Shown here: positions 53,075 through 62,291 of the stretch, piece after piece
Layout of the letters: each line of letters begins with the position of its first letter
How positions within the stretch are numbered: position 1 is the first letter of the stretch
Assembly (NCBI RefSeq): GCF_002723975.1
Contig: NZ_BEWO01000007.1
Coordinates: 1 to 64,000, forward strand
DNA length: 64,000 nt
Direction: 5' to 3'
Origin: Gluconobacter japonicus
GTDB lineage: Bacteria > Pseudomonadota > Alphaproteobacteria > Acetobacterales > Acetobacteraceae
Position numbers and translations under genes: made by a program
The notes under the pieces: model-generated
The model's input: the letters and a program-made list of their open reading frames with translations, nothing else
What the model was told of the DNA's origin: nothing
The model's database searches: none

Positions 53075-53665
53075 ATGTTTGACTTCAGTTTCTCGGAAAT
53101 AGCCCTGTTTGTCGTCGTGGCGATGATTTTCATTCGCCCGAAGGATCTGCCGGTTGCCATCCGCACGCTTTCGAACGGCATCAAGGCCATGCGCCGGATG
53201 GCAGGTGAGTTTCAGTCCCATATCGACGATATGGTACGTGAGGCAGACCTGTCCGAGACGCGCGATCAGCTTCGGGATCTGAAGAATTTCAATCTCCGGG
53301 ACCGTGTGACCCGCGCGATTGATGGCGACAATTCGATCCGACGCAGCCTTGAACTGGATACAACGGGCGCGTCATCCCGGCCGTCCACGCTCAATGATCT
53401 GCCACAGGTTCCGGCGCCTCCGCCTATGCCGCCACCGTCTTTTGGCGGGGGGGACAGCAAGCCTTACAATGCCATGATGCAGGAGCAGGCGGAGGAAGGG
53501 TTGAACGATGATATCGTTGATGCGCCTTCCATCTTGCCGCCTGCGACGGCGCGCCGCCTGATACATGAGCGCCCGCGCTGGCGTGCTCCAGACATTCTGC
53601 CTCCCGTCATGGCTATTCATCATGGCCGACGCGTCGCCATTTCAAGCACGGAGAAAGACGCGTGA
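53075..53665 (+). CDS. tatB: Twin-arginine translocase subunit TatB
   Basis: 196 residues. A short N-terminal membrane helix MFDFSFSEIALFVVVAMIFI with the conserved Glu8 is followed by an amphipathic helix (DLPVAIRTLSNGIKAMRRMA) and a Pro-rich soluble tail, which fits TatB, not TatA. The hinge normally reads GPxxLP; here it is RPKDLP with Arg in place of Gly. TatB and TatC form the receptor for twin-arginine signal peptides. No tatA lies between scpB and tatB (nine-base gap), so tatA must be elsewhere. The stop overlaps tatC. Confidence 0.87.
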   Translation: MFDFSFSEIALFVVVAMIFIRPKDLPVAIRTLSNGIKAMRRMAGEFQSHIDDMVREADLSETRDQLRDLKNFNLRDRVTRAIDGDNSIRRSLELDTTGASSRPSTLNDLPQVPAPPPMPPPSFGGGDSKPYNAMMQEQAEEGLNDDIVDAPSILPPATARRLIHERPRWRAPDILPPVMAIHHGRRVAISSTEKDA

Positions 53666-54441
53666 CGGACTCGGATGCCATCAATGACACCCCGATGCCT
53701 TTGCTTGACCATATCGTTGAGCTGCGGCGGCGGTTAATCTGGTCCATCGGGACGTTCGTGATCGCTTTTGCCATCTGCTATCATTTTGCAGGCGATATCT
53801 ATCGCTTCCTTGCCGCCCCGCTGGGGGACATCATGCGGCAGAAGGGCGAGCAGCCGCATCTGATCTACACCGCGCTGTATGAGGCGTTCTTTACCTATAT
53901 TCGTGTGGCAGTCTTCGGGGCGACGTGCCTGTCTTTTCCGATGATTGCCATTCAGGCGTGGATCTTCATCGCGCCGGGTTTGTATCGCAGCGAGAAAAAA
54001 GCGTTCGCGCCATTTCTTATCGCCACGCCTGTCATGTTCACCATCGGCGCCGCGCTGGCCTACTACGTGGTTTTCCCGTTCGCCTGGAAGTTCTTCCTGT
54101 CGTTCCAGACATCTGGCAATGGCGGAATGGATATCGAGCTTCAGGCCAAGGTCTCTGAATATCTGACGCTCGTGACGAAGATGATCCTCGCCTTCGGGAT
54201 CTGCTTTGAACTGCCCGTGATCCTGACGTTGCTAGTCCGTGTCGGGCTGATCGGGACGGCGCAGCTTAAGAAATTCCGGCGCTATGCAGTTGTAGCGTCC
54301 TTCGCTGTTGCGGCCGTGATTGCCCCGCCTGATGCGATTACCATGCTGAGCCTCGCCATTCCGCTTGTTGCGCTGTACGAGGTATCCATTCTTGTGGCGC
54401 GGCTGGTTGAGCCGAAGCCCGTGACTGATGAAGAAGACTGA
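53662..54441 (+). CDS. tatC: Twin-arginine translocase subunit TatC
   Basis: 259 residues, six membrane helices. Family motifs: MPLLDHIVELRRRLIWS at the N-terminus, YTALYEAFFTYIRVA, FPMIAIQAWIFIAPGLYRSE, and the ALAYYVVFPFAWKFFLSF helix, followed by FGICFELPV. TatC recognises the RR signal peptide. The GTG start at 53662 overlaps the tatB stop (GTGA). Clients in this window may include the amidase at 19 kb and the YbaY-META lipoprotein at 55.7 kb. serS follows after 14 bases. Confidence 0.96.
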   Translation: MTDSDAINDTPMPLLDHIVELRRRLIWSIGTFVIAFAICYHFAGDIYRFLAAPLGDIMRQKGEQPHLIYTALYEAFFTYIRVAVFGATCLSFPMIAIQAWIFIAPGLYRSEKKAFAPFLIATPVMFTIGAALAYYVVFPFAWKFFLSFQTSGNGGMDIELQAKVSEYLTLVTKMILAFGICFELPVILTLLVRVGLIGTAQLKKFRRYAVVASFAVAAVIAPPDAITMLSLAIPLVALYEVSILVARLVEPKPVTDEED

Positions 54442-54455
54442 CGGAGCCCTGAACC

Positions 54456-55718
54456 ATGCATGACCTGAAAGCCCTGCGCACCGATCCGGCCGCATTTGAC
54501 GCTGCTCTTGAGCGTCGGGGCCTGTCACCTGTGGGGCAGAAAATCGTCTTGGAAGATGAAGAGCGCCGTGCCGCTCTGGCGGCGTTGCAGGAGGCTCAGG
54601 CTACCCGCAAGACCTTGGCCAAGGAGATCGGGCAGGGCAAGCGCACGGGTGCCGATACGTCCGCTCTGGAAGCGCAGGCGGTCGAATTGCGTGACCGGAT
54701 TGTGGGTCTGGAAGATCGTGCGGCCATTATTGAGAAGATCATCGACGATGTTCTGGCGTCCCTGCCGAACCAGCTTGACCCGTCCGTGCCTGATGGGAAG
54801 AGCGAGGATGACAACGTCGTCGTTCACTATCGTGGCGAGAAGCGTGAATTCACATTTGAGCCGAAGCAGCATTTCGAGCTTGGTGAAGCTCTTGGTCTGA
54901 TGGATTTCCCGACGGCGGCCAAGCTGTCCGGGACGCGCTTTGTCGTTCTGCGTGGCGCGCTGGCCCGTCTGGAGCGTGCACTGGGTCAGTTCATGCTGGA
55001 CACGCATACGACCGAGTTTGGTTACAGCGAAACCAGCGTCCCGCTTCTGGTCAATGACGATGCCATGTATGGCACGGACAAGCTGCCGAAATTTGCGGAA
55101 GATTCTTTCCGTACGGAAGATGGCCGCTGGCTGATCCCGACCGCGGAAGTTCCGCTGACGGCCTCTGTCATGGGCGATATTCTGCCCGCAGATGCTTTGC
55201 CGATCCGCCTTACGGCACTGTCTCAGTGTTTCCGTTCTGAAGCAGGCTCTGCGGGCCGTGATGTGCGCGGTATGCTGCGCCAGCATCAGTTCACGAAGTG
55301 CGAACTCGTTTCCATCGTGAAGCCCGAAGACAGCGATGCTGAACATGAGCGCATGACGCAGGCTGCCGAGACCATTCTGGAGCGCCTTGGCATCACGTTC
55401 CGCCGTATTCTGCTCTGTGCTGGTGATACGGGTTTTGGTGCGGCCAAGACGTATGATCTGGAAGCGTGGATTCCTGGGCAGCAGGCTTGGCGCGAGATTT
55501 CATCCTGCTCCAATACCCGCGCATTTCAGGCACGGCGTATGAAAGCCCGGTATCGCTCCGAGAATGGTCCGGCCTTCGTGAATACGCTGAATGGTTCCGG
55601 TCTGGCTGTCGGACGCACCATGATTGCCGTCATGGAAACGTACCAGAATGAGGATGGCAGCATAACCATTCCGGAAGTCCTGCGTTCCTATATGGGTGGA
55701 TTAACCCGTATTGGCTAA
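54456..55718 (+). CDS. serS: Seryl-tRNA synthetase
   Basis: 420 residues. N-terminal antiparallel coiled coil that grips the tRNA (about 30-105), then the class II core with [20 protein letters not shown], motif 2 [20 protein letters not shown] and motif 3 [20 protein letters not shown]. It charges tRNA-Ser and tRNA-Sec. Fifteen bases separate it from tatC upstream and from the lipoprotein gene downstream, so it lies in a long cotranscribed block. Confidence 0.97.
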   Translation: MHDLKALRTDPAAFDAALERRGLSPVGQKIVLEDEERRAALAALQEAQATRKTLAKEIGQGKRTGADTSALEAQAVELRDRIVGLEDRAAIIEKIIDDVLASLPNQLDPSVPDGKSEDDNVVVHYRGEKREFTFEPKQHFELGEALGLMDFPTAAKLSGTRFVVLRGALARLERALGQFMLDTHTTEFGYSETSVPLLVNDDAMYGTDKLPKFAEDSFRTEDGRWLIPTAEVPLTASVMGDILPADALPIRLTALSQCFRSEAGSAGRDVRGMLRQHQFTKCELVSIVKPEDSDAEHERMTQAAETILERLGITFRRILLCAGDTGFGAAKTYDLEAWIPGQQAWREISSCSNTRAFQARRMKARYRSENGPAFVNTLNGSGLAVGRTMIAVMETYQNEDGSITIPEVLRSYMGGLTRIG

Positions 55719-55732
55719 GGACCAGTCCTGAC

Positions 55733-56473
55733 ATGATGACACGCCGTTCCGCTTTTTCTGTTCTGGCCGGAAGTGCTTTTGCTCTCACGGCTTGTGCGGA
55801 GGCCCTGAAACCGCTCAGTGGAACGGTCACATATCGGGAGAGAATGGCACTCCCTGCGGGTGCGGTTCTTCTTGTTAGACTGGAGGATGTGTCTCTTGCG
55901 GATGCCCCGGCAAAGATTTTGGCGGAAAGCACTCAGAGCATTCAGGGTGCACCGCCTCTTTCATATATTCTGCATGTGCCGGTCCTTGAAAGCAGTCGGC
56001 GTTATAATCTGCATGCTGAGATCCGTGTCGGCGAGCAGCTCCTTTTCACGACTGAGGACGCTCATTCTCCAAGTGAACCTGACATCGTGGTTACAAGGGT
56101 CGCAGCGCCCGCAAATGACTTTCCTTACGGCAGTTGGGCTGTTCACGCTCTGAACGGAGAAGTGATCCCTGAGGCAGTTCGGGCACCTACATTGACGCTG
56201 GCGCGTGATGGTCATGTCTTTGGAAGCGGCGGATGTAACAGACTGATGGGACAAGCCGACCTTGCAGGAAACCGTCTGAAATTTCAGCCTTTTGCAATGA
56301 CAAGAATGGCTTGTATCGGTTCGGGCATGAAAACCGAGAATGCGTTTGTAAAAGCGTTGGATGCAGTGCGCTTTTGGTCTCTGGATCAGAAAGGAAGCCT
56401 GATTTTTCAATCTGAAAATATGAAGCCGTTGATAGTCCTGCGCTCTGAAGATATTTCAGAAAAACAGAAATAA
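55733..56473 (+). CDS. Lipoprotein with YbaY and META (HslJ-like) domains
   Basis: 246 residues. The signal has a twin-arginine start (MMTRRSAFSVLAGSAFALTA) and lipobox LTAC, acylated at Cys21, so it could be Tat-exported. The YbaY-type domain (about 28-120, SGTVTYRERMALPAGAVLLV and RLEDVSLADAPA) is followed by a META domain (about 130-240) with HVFGSGGCNRLMGQADLAGN and the TRMAC motif. Both domains occur in envelope stress or heat-shock lipoproteins; no enzymatic role is known. Probably the end of the serS block, closed by an AT-rich terminator. Confidence 0.8.
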   Translation: MMTRRSAFSVLAGSAFALTACAEALKPLSGTVTYRERMALPAGAVLLVRLEDVSLADAPAKILAESTQSIQGAPPLSYILHVPVLESSRRYNLHAEIRVGEQLLFTTEDAHSPSEPDIVVTRVAAPANDFPYGSWAVHALNGEVIPEAVRAPTLTLARDGHVFGSGGCNRLMGQADLAGNRLKFQPFAMTRMACIGSGMKTENAFVKALDAVRFWSLDQKGSLIFQSENMKPLIVLRSEDISEKQK

Positions 56474-56480
56474 AATATCC

Positions 56481-56503
56481 GAATATTGGAAATATTCTTT
56501 TTT
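56481..56503 (+). terminator. AT-rich terminator after the YbaY-META gene
   Basis: GAATATT (56481-56487) pairs with AATATTC (56491-56497) and is followed by TTTTTT. The stem is weak but well placed, eight bases after the stop. Confidence 0.6.
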
Positions 56504-56838
56504 GTATTTTAGCTAAGGTAAAATTATCTGTCAGTTTATTATAAACTTCGCGTTGAAATAAAAATTATTTGCAAAACCTCAATGTTTTTACGATAGCACC
56601 CTGATTGTTCGTGTTTTTTCTGGTCTTGAGAGCGTGTCTCTTAAAGGCTGAAAGGGGCATGGAACCTGAAGTGTTGTGAAGTCGTGGCGTCAACGACCAA
56701 GAGGTAAAGCCGATGGGCTTGGTTGGTAAAGTCGCCATGATTATTTAAGGGTGAGCTTGGGGCGTGTGATGTCTGGCTGCATTATCCGCAGGCTCTTTTC
56801 AGGGTGGGGCAGATATTGAACGTAGGGTGGATGAAGGA
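56504..56838. other. AT-rich intergenic region, possible IS-end remnant
   Basis: About 335 bases without a supported gene. The first 120 are strongly AT-rich. At 56628 the sequence GAGAGCGTGTCTCTTAAAGG resembles the outer ends of IS5-group insertion sequences known from acetic acid bacteria, but no transposase fragment or second end is visible. The remainder probably carries the XRE gene promoter; I could not place its boxes. Confidence 0.3.
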
Positions 56839-57228
56839 ATGAGTGACGTAACGGACGATACCGCGAAGACACGGATTTCGCCGGGTCTGGAACTGGGGCG
56901 ACGCATTCGTCTGCTGCGGGAAATGGCTGGCCTCAACCAGCAGCAACTCGCCAATAAGGTCGGGATTTCACGTTCTGCTGTGGCGTTTTGGGAAACTGGG
57001 CGTTCAGGCCATGTTGGCAAGCATCTTGGTGCGCTTGCTGAAGCGCTGGGAGTAGATGCCGAAGTTCTGCTCACCGGAATGGCCTATAAGGAAATTCAGG
57101 AAACGCTGACGCCGGACGAAAGCATGTTCCTGAACCTGTATCGTCAGCTTAGTCCCCTGATCAAACTTCAGGCGCAGAAATGGGTTGAACGTCGGGTTCG
57201 TCAGGCTGAGGAGGACGCGGAGGGCTGA
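56839..57228 (+). CDS. XRE-family helix-turn-helix regulator
   Basis: 129 residues from ATG 56839; a GTG at 56827 is the alternative start. A HTH_3 domain (about 17-75) has GRRIRLLREMAGLNQQQLAN and KVGISRSAVAFWETGR, including the recognition helix, followed by a C-terminal helical region (about 85-129) that may mediate dimerisation. This size resembles phage-repressor or antitoxin-like regulators. No toxin gene adjoins it. It follows the AT-rich gap with the possible IS end, which suggests an acquired or phage-derived gene. It ends at a strong bidirectional terminator. Confidence 0.85.
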   Translation: MSDVTDDTAKTRISPGLELGRRIRLLREMAGLNQQQLANKVGISRSAVAFWETGRSGHVGKHLGALAEALGVDAEVLLTGMAYKEIQETLTPDESMFLNLYRQLSPLIKLQAQKWVERRVRQAEEDAEG

Positions 57229-57263
57229 AAAAGCTGTCCCTGTCTGTTTTTTCAGAAAAGAGA

Positions 57264-57300
57264 AAGCCCCTCCCGTTAGAACTGGGAGGGGCTTTTTTTT
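57264..57300. terminator. Terminator between the XRE gene and SUV3-like helicase
   Basis: AAGCCCCTCCC (57264-57274) pairs with GGGAGGGGCTT (57284-57294), with TTTTTT after it and A-rich sequence before it. It serves the convergent genes on both strands; the helicase stop lies within its right end. Confidence 0.92.
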
Positions 57301-59764
57301 AGCTTCGTTTCCGTGGGCCAGAGGGTTTCCCACGCTTTTTGAAGCCCTCCTTGAAGGGGGGCTTGCCAGATTTGCCAGCAAAGGGCCGATCGCTTCGTTC
57401 TTTGGGCTTGAAGTTGCCGCGCTGCTGCTTCTGGCTTTCGCGCATCCGGCTCTGGGTGCGGAGAACCTGTTCGATCCAGTCATTCAGAATGGACGTATTG
57501 ATTTCTGCGTTTTGTTGCGCCGGATAGGCCTCCGGAAAACGCAGAGCCAGCCAGCGCCATGCGACGAGACGCTTGTGGCGTTTTTCAGCGCGTTCGAGTT
57601 CTTCGCGACCTGCCTGTTCCGGATGGGGCAGACGACCGGTTCCTGGGGGAGGGACGGGGCGACCCGCGGCATGGTCAGCCGCCCAGGAGACCAGACGCTG
57701 GATGCCATTGTCCCGTTCATCAATCGGGCACATGGCATAGGTCCAGCGGGTGGTCAGATCCAGACCTTCCACGCCTTCCAGTGCTGCCGCAATCTCAAGA
57801 GACTGTTCCATGTCCGCCAGACGATAATTGGGGTCGTCTGGCCGTAGAACAGCGCGCTTGATGCGGGTCAGAACACCGTAGAGGCTGTCGCTGCCAATTT
57901 CTTCGGCAACGGCTCGGACGATGTCGGAATCCGGCTGAACCAGAGGGCGTAGTTCCGTGACCGGTTCCGGTGGGGCAGCCAGCATCTGTCGCACAAACGC
58001 AGGGCTTCCGGATTCTGCCAGAACACAGACCAGACCTTCTTCGTGCTTGCCGAAGCGCCCGGCCCGGCCACCAATCTGTTTGACTTCCTGCGAGATGAGA
58101 TCGCGTGTCTGGCGTCCGTCGAACTTTCTCAGGGCGCTGAAAACGACGCGACGGATGGAGAGGTTCAGGCCCATCCCGATGGCATCGGTGGCAATCAGAA
58201 TATCCGCGTCACCACTGTTGAAACGGGCGGCTTCTGCGCGGCGGACTTCGGGACTGAGAGCGCCATAAACCACCGCAACCCGTCGCCCGCGCGCCATGAG
58301 TTCGGCGCGCATGTCCAATACTTCGCGGCGTGAGAACGCAATGACCGCATCGCCAGCCGTGAGTTCGCTGAGATGAAGTGTGCCTCCCGCCTTGAGAGGG
58401 CTTTTTCTTTCCAGGTGGATTTCGTCAACCGGGTCATCGCAAAGTTCGGCAATACGCTTGACCAGCGGGATGCAGTCGGCGGCACCCAGAATAAACACAT
58501 GGCGTGCTGGAACGCCCATAATGGCGGCGGTCCATGCCGCACCACGATCGGGGTCCGCCAGCATCTGGGCTTCGTCGATGATAGCGACGTCCACAGGTTT
58601 GTGGAACGGGCACATTTCAACCGTCGCCGCCAGATGGCGTGCGCCCGGCATTTCGATGCGCTCTTCACCCGTGGCGAGGGATGCAGGGACGCCACGATTA
58701 AGGAGGGCTTCCCGGAATTCGTGCGCCAGAAGACGAAGGGGCGCGAGGGCGAGACCGCTCTCTGCGTTGGCGAGGGCGTTCAGCGCTGTGTAGGACTTGC
58801 CGGAGTTGGTTGGTCCCGTAACGAGTGTGATACGGCGCTTGAGAGAACGTGCTGTCCGGAAATGAGCTGCAAACCTGTCCAGCGCGGCAACGCGGGCGAT
58901 GGCGGCATTACCGACCTTGGTGCCACGTTCCAGAACTTCTGGTCGGGCCGGTGTTGTACCGCGCCATTCGGGAAGGCGCGCGCGCAGTTTCTTGAGTTCG
59001 TCAGGATCGAAGAAGAACAGTTCGATCCCATCATCACGTGTTTCGCGCTTGGCAATCGGGAGACGGTTTTCCGCAACCCAGCGCAGGGCCTCACGCCGTG
59101 AGCAATGGAGAATGCCTGGGACCTCATCGAAGCTGACAAGATTGGCTTCCCATTCCTTCAGGCGTTCGAGTTCGCGCTCCCGACGGCGCTCGGCACGGGC
59201 CTGAATGTCAGCCTGCTCACGGGCGCGACGCTCTTCGGCCAGACGCAGATCGTCCTCGAAGCCCAGATCAACGCTGCCGAAAGCGCCTGCTATGCTGCGG
59301 GAAAGCTTTTCAAGCTGACCGCCTGAAAGAATCAGCCCGGCATCTGCCAGATCAGCCCGGATTTCTTCCAGAACGCTGCGTGGCGAGTCCCCAAGATCCT
59401 GCCAACGCGAGACCAGAACATCGTCGAGCGTCAGGCGCAGAGCCGCAATGTCGGCACGGGGATCGTGTGTGCGGGCAGCGGCTTCCTGTGTGTCGGCTTT
59501 CGTGACCCAGACTTCGCCAGCGCGACGGGCCACATTCATGAGCTGGGAGGCCCATGTTTTGCGACGCACAATACACAACGCGTCGATCAGGGCTTCAGGA
59601 GGGAGGGTCGCTTCGTTCCCCTCAAGCCGACGCGCCACCTGCCGCAAAAGGGCGGGTCGCTCACGCGGAGTAATATCCAGCGGCGTTCCGAAGTCGGCTT
59701 CAGCCTGATTCAGGGCGCGTTCAGCGGGGGAGAGGGGGGCGTCGCTCACGGAGTCGTCTGTCAT
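57299..59764 (-). CDS. SUV3-like ATP-dependent RNA helicase
   Basis: 821 residues. The N-terminal 290 residues are helical with an Arg/Glu-rich stretch (RAREQADIQARAERRRERE). A helicase core follows: Walker A GPTNSGKSYTALNALA (about 316), APLRLLAHEFREAL, ATVEMCPF, the DExH-type box IIDEAQMLADPDRG (about 396), and a second RecA domain with VVYGALSPEVRRAEAARFNS and the motif QIGGRAGRFG. These are hallmarks of the mitochondrial SUV3 RNA helicase, known in alphaproteobacteria. The C-terminus is Lys/Arg/Pro-rich (KRGKPSGPRKRS). Probable role in RNA decay. Divergent from fpr. Confidence 0.85.
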   Translation of the reverse strand: MTDDSVSDAPLSPAERALNQAEADFGTPLDITPRERPALLRQVARRLEGNEATLPPEALIDALCIVRRKTWASQLMNVARRAGEVWVTKADTQEAAARTHDPRADIAALRLTLDDVLVSRWQDLGDSPRSVLEEIRADLADAGLILSGGQLEKLSRSIAGAFGSVDLGFEDDLRLAEERRAREQADIQARAERRRERELERLKEWEANLVSFDEVPGILHCSRREALRWVAENRLPIAKRETRDDGIELFFFDPDELKKLRARLPEWRGTTPARPEVLERGTKVGNAAIARVAALDRFAAHFRTARSLKRRITLVTGPTNSGKSYTALNALANAESGLALAPLRLLAHEFREALLNRGVPASLATGEERIEMPGARHLAATVEMCPFHKPVDVAIIDEAQMLADPDRGAAWTAAIMGVPARHVFILGAADCIPLVKRIAELCDDPVDEIHLERKSPLKAGGTLHLSELTAGDAVIAFSRREVLDMRAELMARGRRVAVVYGALSPEVRRAEAARFNSGDADILIATDAIGMGLNLSIRRVVFSALRKFDGRQTRDLISQEVKQIGGRAGRFGKHEEGLVCVLAESGSPAFVRQMLAAPPEPVTELRPLVQPDSDIVRAVAEEIGSDSLYGVLTRIKRAVLRPDDPNYRLADMEQSLEIAAALEGVEGLDLTTRWTYAMCPIDERDNGIQRLVSWAADHAAGRPVPPPGTGRLPHPEQAGREELERAEKRHKRLVAWRWLALRFPEAYPAQQNAEINTSILNDWIEQVLRTQSRMRESQKQQRGNFKPKERSDRPFAGKSGKPPFKEGFKKRGKPSGPRKRS

Positions 59765-59900
59765 GAAAAGACTTTTGCGTCATTCAGCTATCAGGTTCAA
59801 CGCAGATGGGTTTTCCGAAATGTGATGATTGCGCTAAAAGGTCCGGCTCTTATCAGGTCCGAGACCTTTGATCCGCGCCACACCGGAGACAGAAACCGAT

Positions 59901-60788
59901 ATGTCCACACCGAGTTTTGCCGCCCCGACTCCTGAGATCGACGAACCCCTAACGGGTCTGGCGCCGTATGAAGGCCATCCGAAACAGTACCGTCTGGCCG
60001 AGCCAAGCAAGGAATATGCTCATCTGTATCCTGCAAAGGTTTTGACCGTTCACCACTGGACGGATCGCCTTTTCAGCTTCACGACAACGCGCGATCCGGG
60101 CCTTCGGTTCGAGAACGGCCAGTTCGCAATGATTGGCATCGAGGTCGAGGGTAAGCCACTTCTGCGTGCGTACTCCATTGCCTCAGCCAATTATGAAGAT
60201 CACATGGAATTCCTTTCCATCGCTGTGCCGGATGGTCCGCTGACCTCCCGTCTGCGTCATGTGAAGGTTGGAGATACGGTTCTGATCGGTCGCAAGCCGG
60301 TGGGGACGCTGCTGCTCGATAACCTGAAGCCGGGCCGTAACCTGTACTTCCTGTCCACGGGTACCGGCCTTGCGCCGTTCATGAGCCTCATTAAGGACCC
60401 GGAAGCCTACGAGCGCTATGAGAATGTGATCCTCAGCCACACGGTCCGTATCTCTGGCGAGCTGGCTTATGAGAACCACATCCGTCATGAACTGCCAGAA
60501 CATGAGTTCCTAGGTGAGTTCGTTGCTGAAAAGCTGAAGTACTATCCGGCTGTAACGCGTGAAGATTATGCCGTCACGGATCGCATCACAAAGCTGATCG
60601 AAAGCGGCAAGATCTTCGAGGATCTGGGTATCGACAAGCTCGACCCTGAGCATGACCGCGTCATGATCTGCGGTTCGCCGGAAATGCTTGCGGATACGGA
60701 AGCACTGCTTGAGCGTATGGGCTTTGAGGAAGGCAACATGAGCCGTCAGGGTTCTTATGTTGTTGAAAAGGCGTTCGCAGAGCGCTGA
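59901..60788 (+). CDS. fpr: Ferredoxin-NADP+ reductase
   Basis: 295 residues from ATG 59901. FNR-like flavoprotein: an FAD domain (about 45-145) with LLRAYSIASANYEDHMEFLS, and an NADP domain (about 150-290) with FLSTGTGLAPFMSLIKDP and VMICGSPEML. The C-terminal GSYVVEKAFAER is typical of bacterial FPR, whose terminal residue stacks on the flavin. It reduces ferredoxin or flavodoxin with NADPH and helps against oxidative stress. The N-terminal extension of about 40 residues is longer than usual. It lies 27 bases before gor, and the two form a redox unit. Confidence 0.93.
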   Translation: MSTPSFAAPTPEIDEPLTGLAPYEGHPKQYRLAEPSKEYAHLYPAKVLTVHHWTDRLFSFTTTRDPGLRFENGQFAMIGIEVEGKPLLRAYSIASANYEDHMEFLSIAVPDGPLTSRLRHVKVGDTVLIGRKPVGTLLLDNLKPGRNLYFLSTGTGLAPFMSLIKDPEAYERYENVILSHTVRISGELAYENHIRHELPEHEFLGEFVAEKLKYYPAVTREDYAVTDRITKLIESGKIFEDLGIDKLDPEHDRVMICGSPEMLADTEALLERMGFEEGNMSRQGSYVVEKAFAER

Positions 60789-60815
60789 GACCAGAGGCAC
60801 GGAAGGCCGGGATTT

Positions 60816-62216
60816 ATGCAGGAATTCGATCTTTTCGTCATCGGAGCCGGATCGGGTGGGGTACGTTGTGCGCGTATCGCTGCCCAGAACGGCGCGCGCG
60901 TCGCGATTGCGGAGCGTCGTCACTGGGGCGGAACCTGCGTCAATCTCGGCTGCGTGCCGAAAAAGCTGATGGTCTACGCGGCGGAATATGGCCGCGAGAT
61001 CGACGATGCCCGCGCCTATGGGTGGGACGTGACGCCAGGGCCACATGACTGGCGCACGTTGATTGATGCCAAGGACCGCGAGATCGAGCGCCTGAATGGC
61101 ATTTACGTCTCAATGCTGCAGAAAGCTGGGGTTGAGCTATTCACCGGCGACGCACGCTTTGTGGATGCGAACACGGTTGAAATCGGCCCGTCTGAGCTTG
61201 CTCCGGATGCTGACGTTCAAACCGTTCGTGCGAAGAACATTGTCATTGCGACGGGTGGTGCACCGACGCGCCTCGATATTCCGGGCGCGGAGCACGCGAT
61301 TGTTTCGGATGATGCGTTTCATCTGGAGAACCGACCCGAGCGCGTTGCCATTATTGGCAGCGGTTATATCGGGATTGAATTTGCAGGGATTTTCGCGGGC
61401 TTCGGCTCGCAGGTGGACTTCGTTTACCGTCAGGACCTGCCACTGCGCGGGTTTGACGAGGAAATGCGTCGCCATATCGCAGAACTGGTGCCTCTGAATG
61501 GGATCACCTCCCATCTAGGCAGCACGCCGGAGCGTATTGAAAAGACGTCTGACGGATATCGCCTGCATCTGAAAGGCGGCAAGGTCATTGAGACCGACTG
61601 CGTCTTTATGGCAACCGGGCGTCATCCGAACCTGAAATCCCTGCGTCTGGATCTGGCCGGGGTAGAGGTCACGGACGGTCGGATTGTCACGCGCCTTGAA
61701 GATGCCAAGACGAATGTTCCGGGCATTTATGCCATCGGGGACGTGACCGATACCTATAACCTTACGCCGACAGCGATTGCCGAGGGACATCTTCTGGCGG
61801 AGCGTCTGTTCGGTGAGGCAGGCCGTGAGTGGTCTTTTGCTACGACGCCCAAAGCCGTGTTCTTCAGCCAGCCGCTCGCATCGGTAGGTCTGACTGAAGA
61901 AGAGGCTGCTGAACACCACACGCTTGATATCTATACCTCCTCCTTCACGCCGATGCGTCAGTCGCTGTCTGGTCGTAAGGGCAAGGCGTTTATGAAGCTG
62001 GTTGTGGATTCAAAAAGTCAGGTCGTGCTGGGTGCGCACATGATTGGCCCGGATTCACCGGAAATCATCCAAGGGCTGGCCATTGCAGTCACAGCAGGTC
62101 TGACCAAGCGTGATCTGGACCGCACGATCGGTCTTCACCCTACAAGTGCGGAGGAGTTCGTGACCATGCGGACGCCAACGCGCCATGTTCCTCCTTCCTC
62201 CGACAAACAGAACTGA
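60816..62216 (+). CDS. gor: Glutathione-disulfide reductase
   Basis: 466 residues. FAD motif LFVIGAGSGGVRCARIAAQ, the redox disulfide in GGTCVNLGCVPKKLMVYAA, the NAD(P) motif IIGSGYIGIEFAGIFAGFGS, VYAIGDVTDTYNLTPTAIAE, and the C-terminal catalytic HPTSAEEF. It regenerates reduced glutathione with NADPH. The reductase class is clear; separation from trypanothione- or mycothione-type relatives rests on overall pattern. Located directly after fpr. Confidence 0.94.
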   Translation: MQEFDLFVIGAGSGGVRCARIAAQNGARVAIAERRHWGGTCVNLGCVPKKLMVYAAEYGREIDDARAYGWDVTPGPHDWRTLIDAKDREIERLNGIYVSMLQKAGVELFTGDARFVDANTVEIGPSELAPDADVQTVRAKNIVIATGGAPTRLDIPGAEHAIVSDDAFHLENRPERVAIIGSGYIGIEFAGIFAGFGSQVDFVYRQDLPLRGFDEEMRRHIAELVPLNGITSHLGSTPERIEKTSDGYRLHLKGGKVIETDCVFMATGRHPNLKSLRLDLAGVEVTDGRIVTRLEDAKTNVPGIYAIGDVTDTYNLTPTAIAEGHLLAERLFGEAGREWSFATTPKAVFFSQPLASVGLTEEEAAEHHTLDIYTSSFTPMRQSLSGRKGKAFMKLVVDSKSQVVLGAHMIGPDSPEIIQGLAIAVTAGLTKRDLDRTIGLHPTSAEEFVTMRTPTRHVPPSSDKQN

Positions 62217-62223
62217 TACTCCG

Positions 62224-62268
62224 ATGGTTCATGACGATCCTTTGCCGCCCCTGAAGATCATGAGCCAT
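62224..62268 (+). terminator. Hairpin between gor and FUSC-family gene
   Basis: ATGGTTCATGA (62224-62234) pairs with TCATGAGCCAT (62258-62268), eleven pairs with one G-U, eight bases after the gor stop. There is no U-tract, so it may be a weak terminator or an mRNA-end structure. Confidence 0.4.
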
Positions 62269-62291
62269 CACACAACAGGGCAGGTGCAGGC

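Noticed and set aside
56628-56826. Insertion sequence remnant
   Set aside because: Only a short end-like sequence is visible. Six-frame reading gave no transposase fragment, so it is kept as a note and not called as a mobile element.
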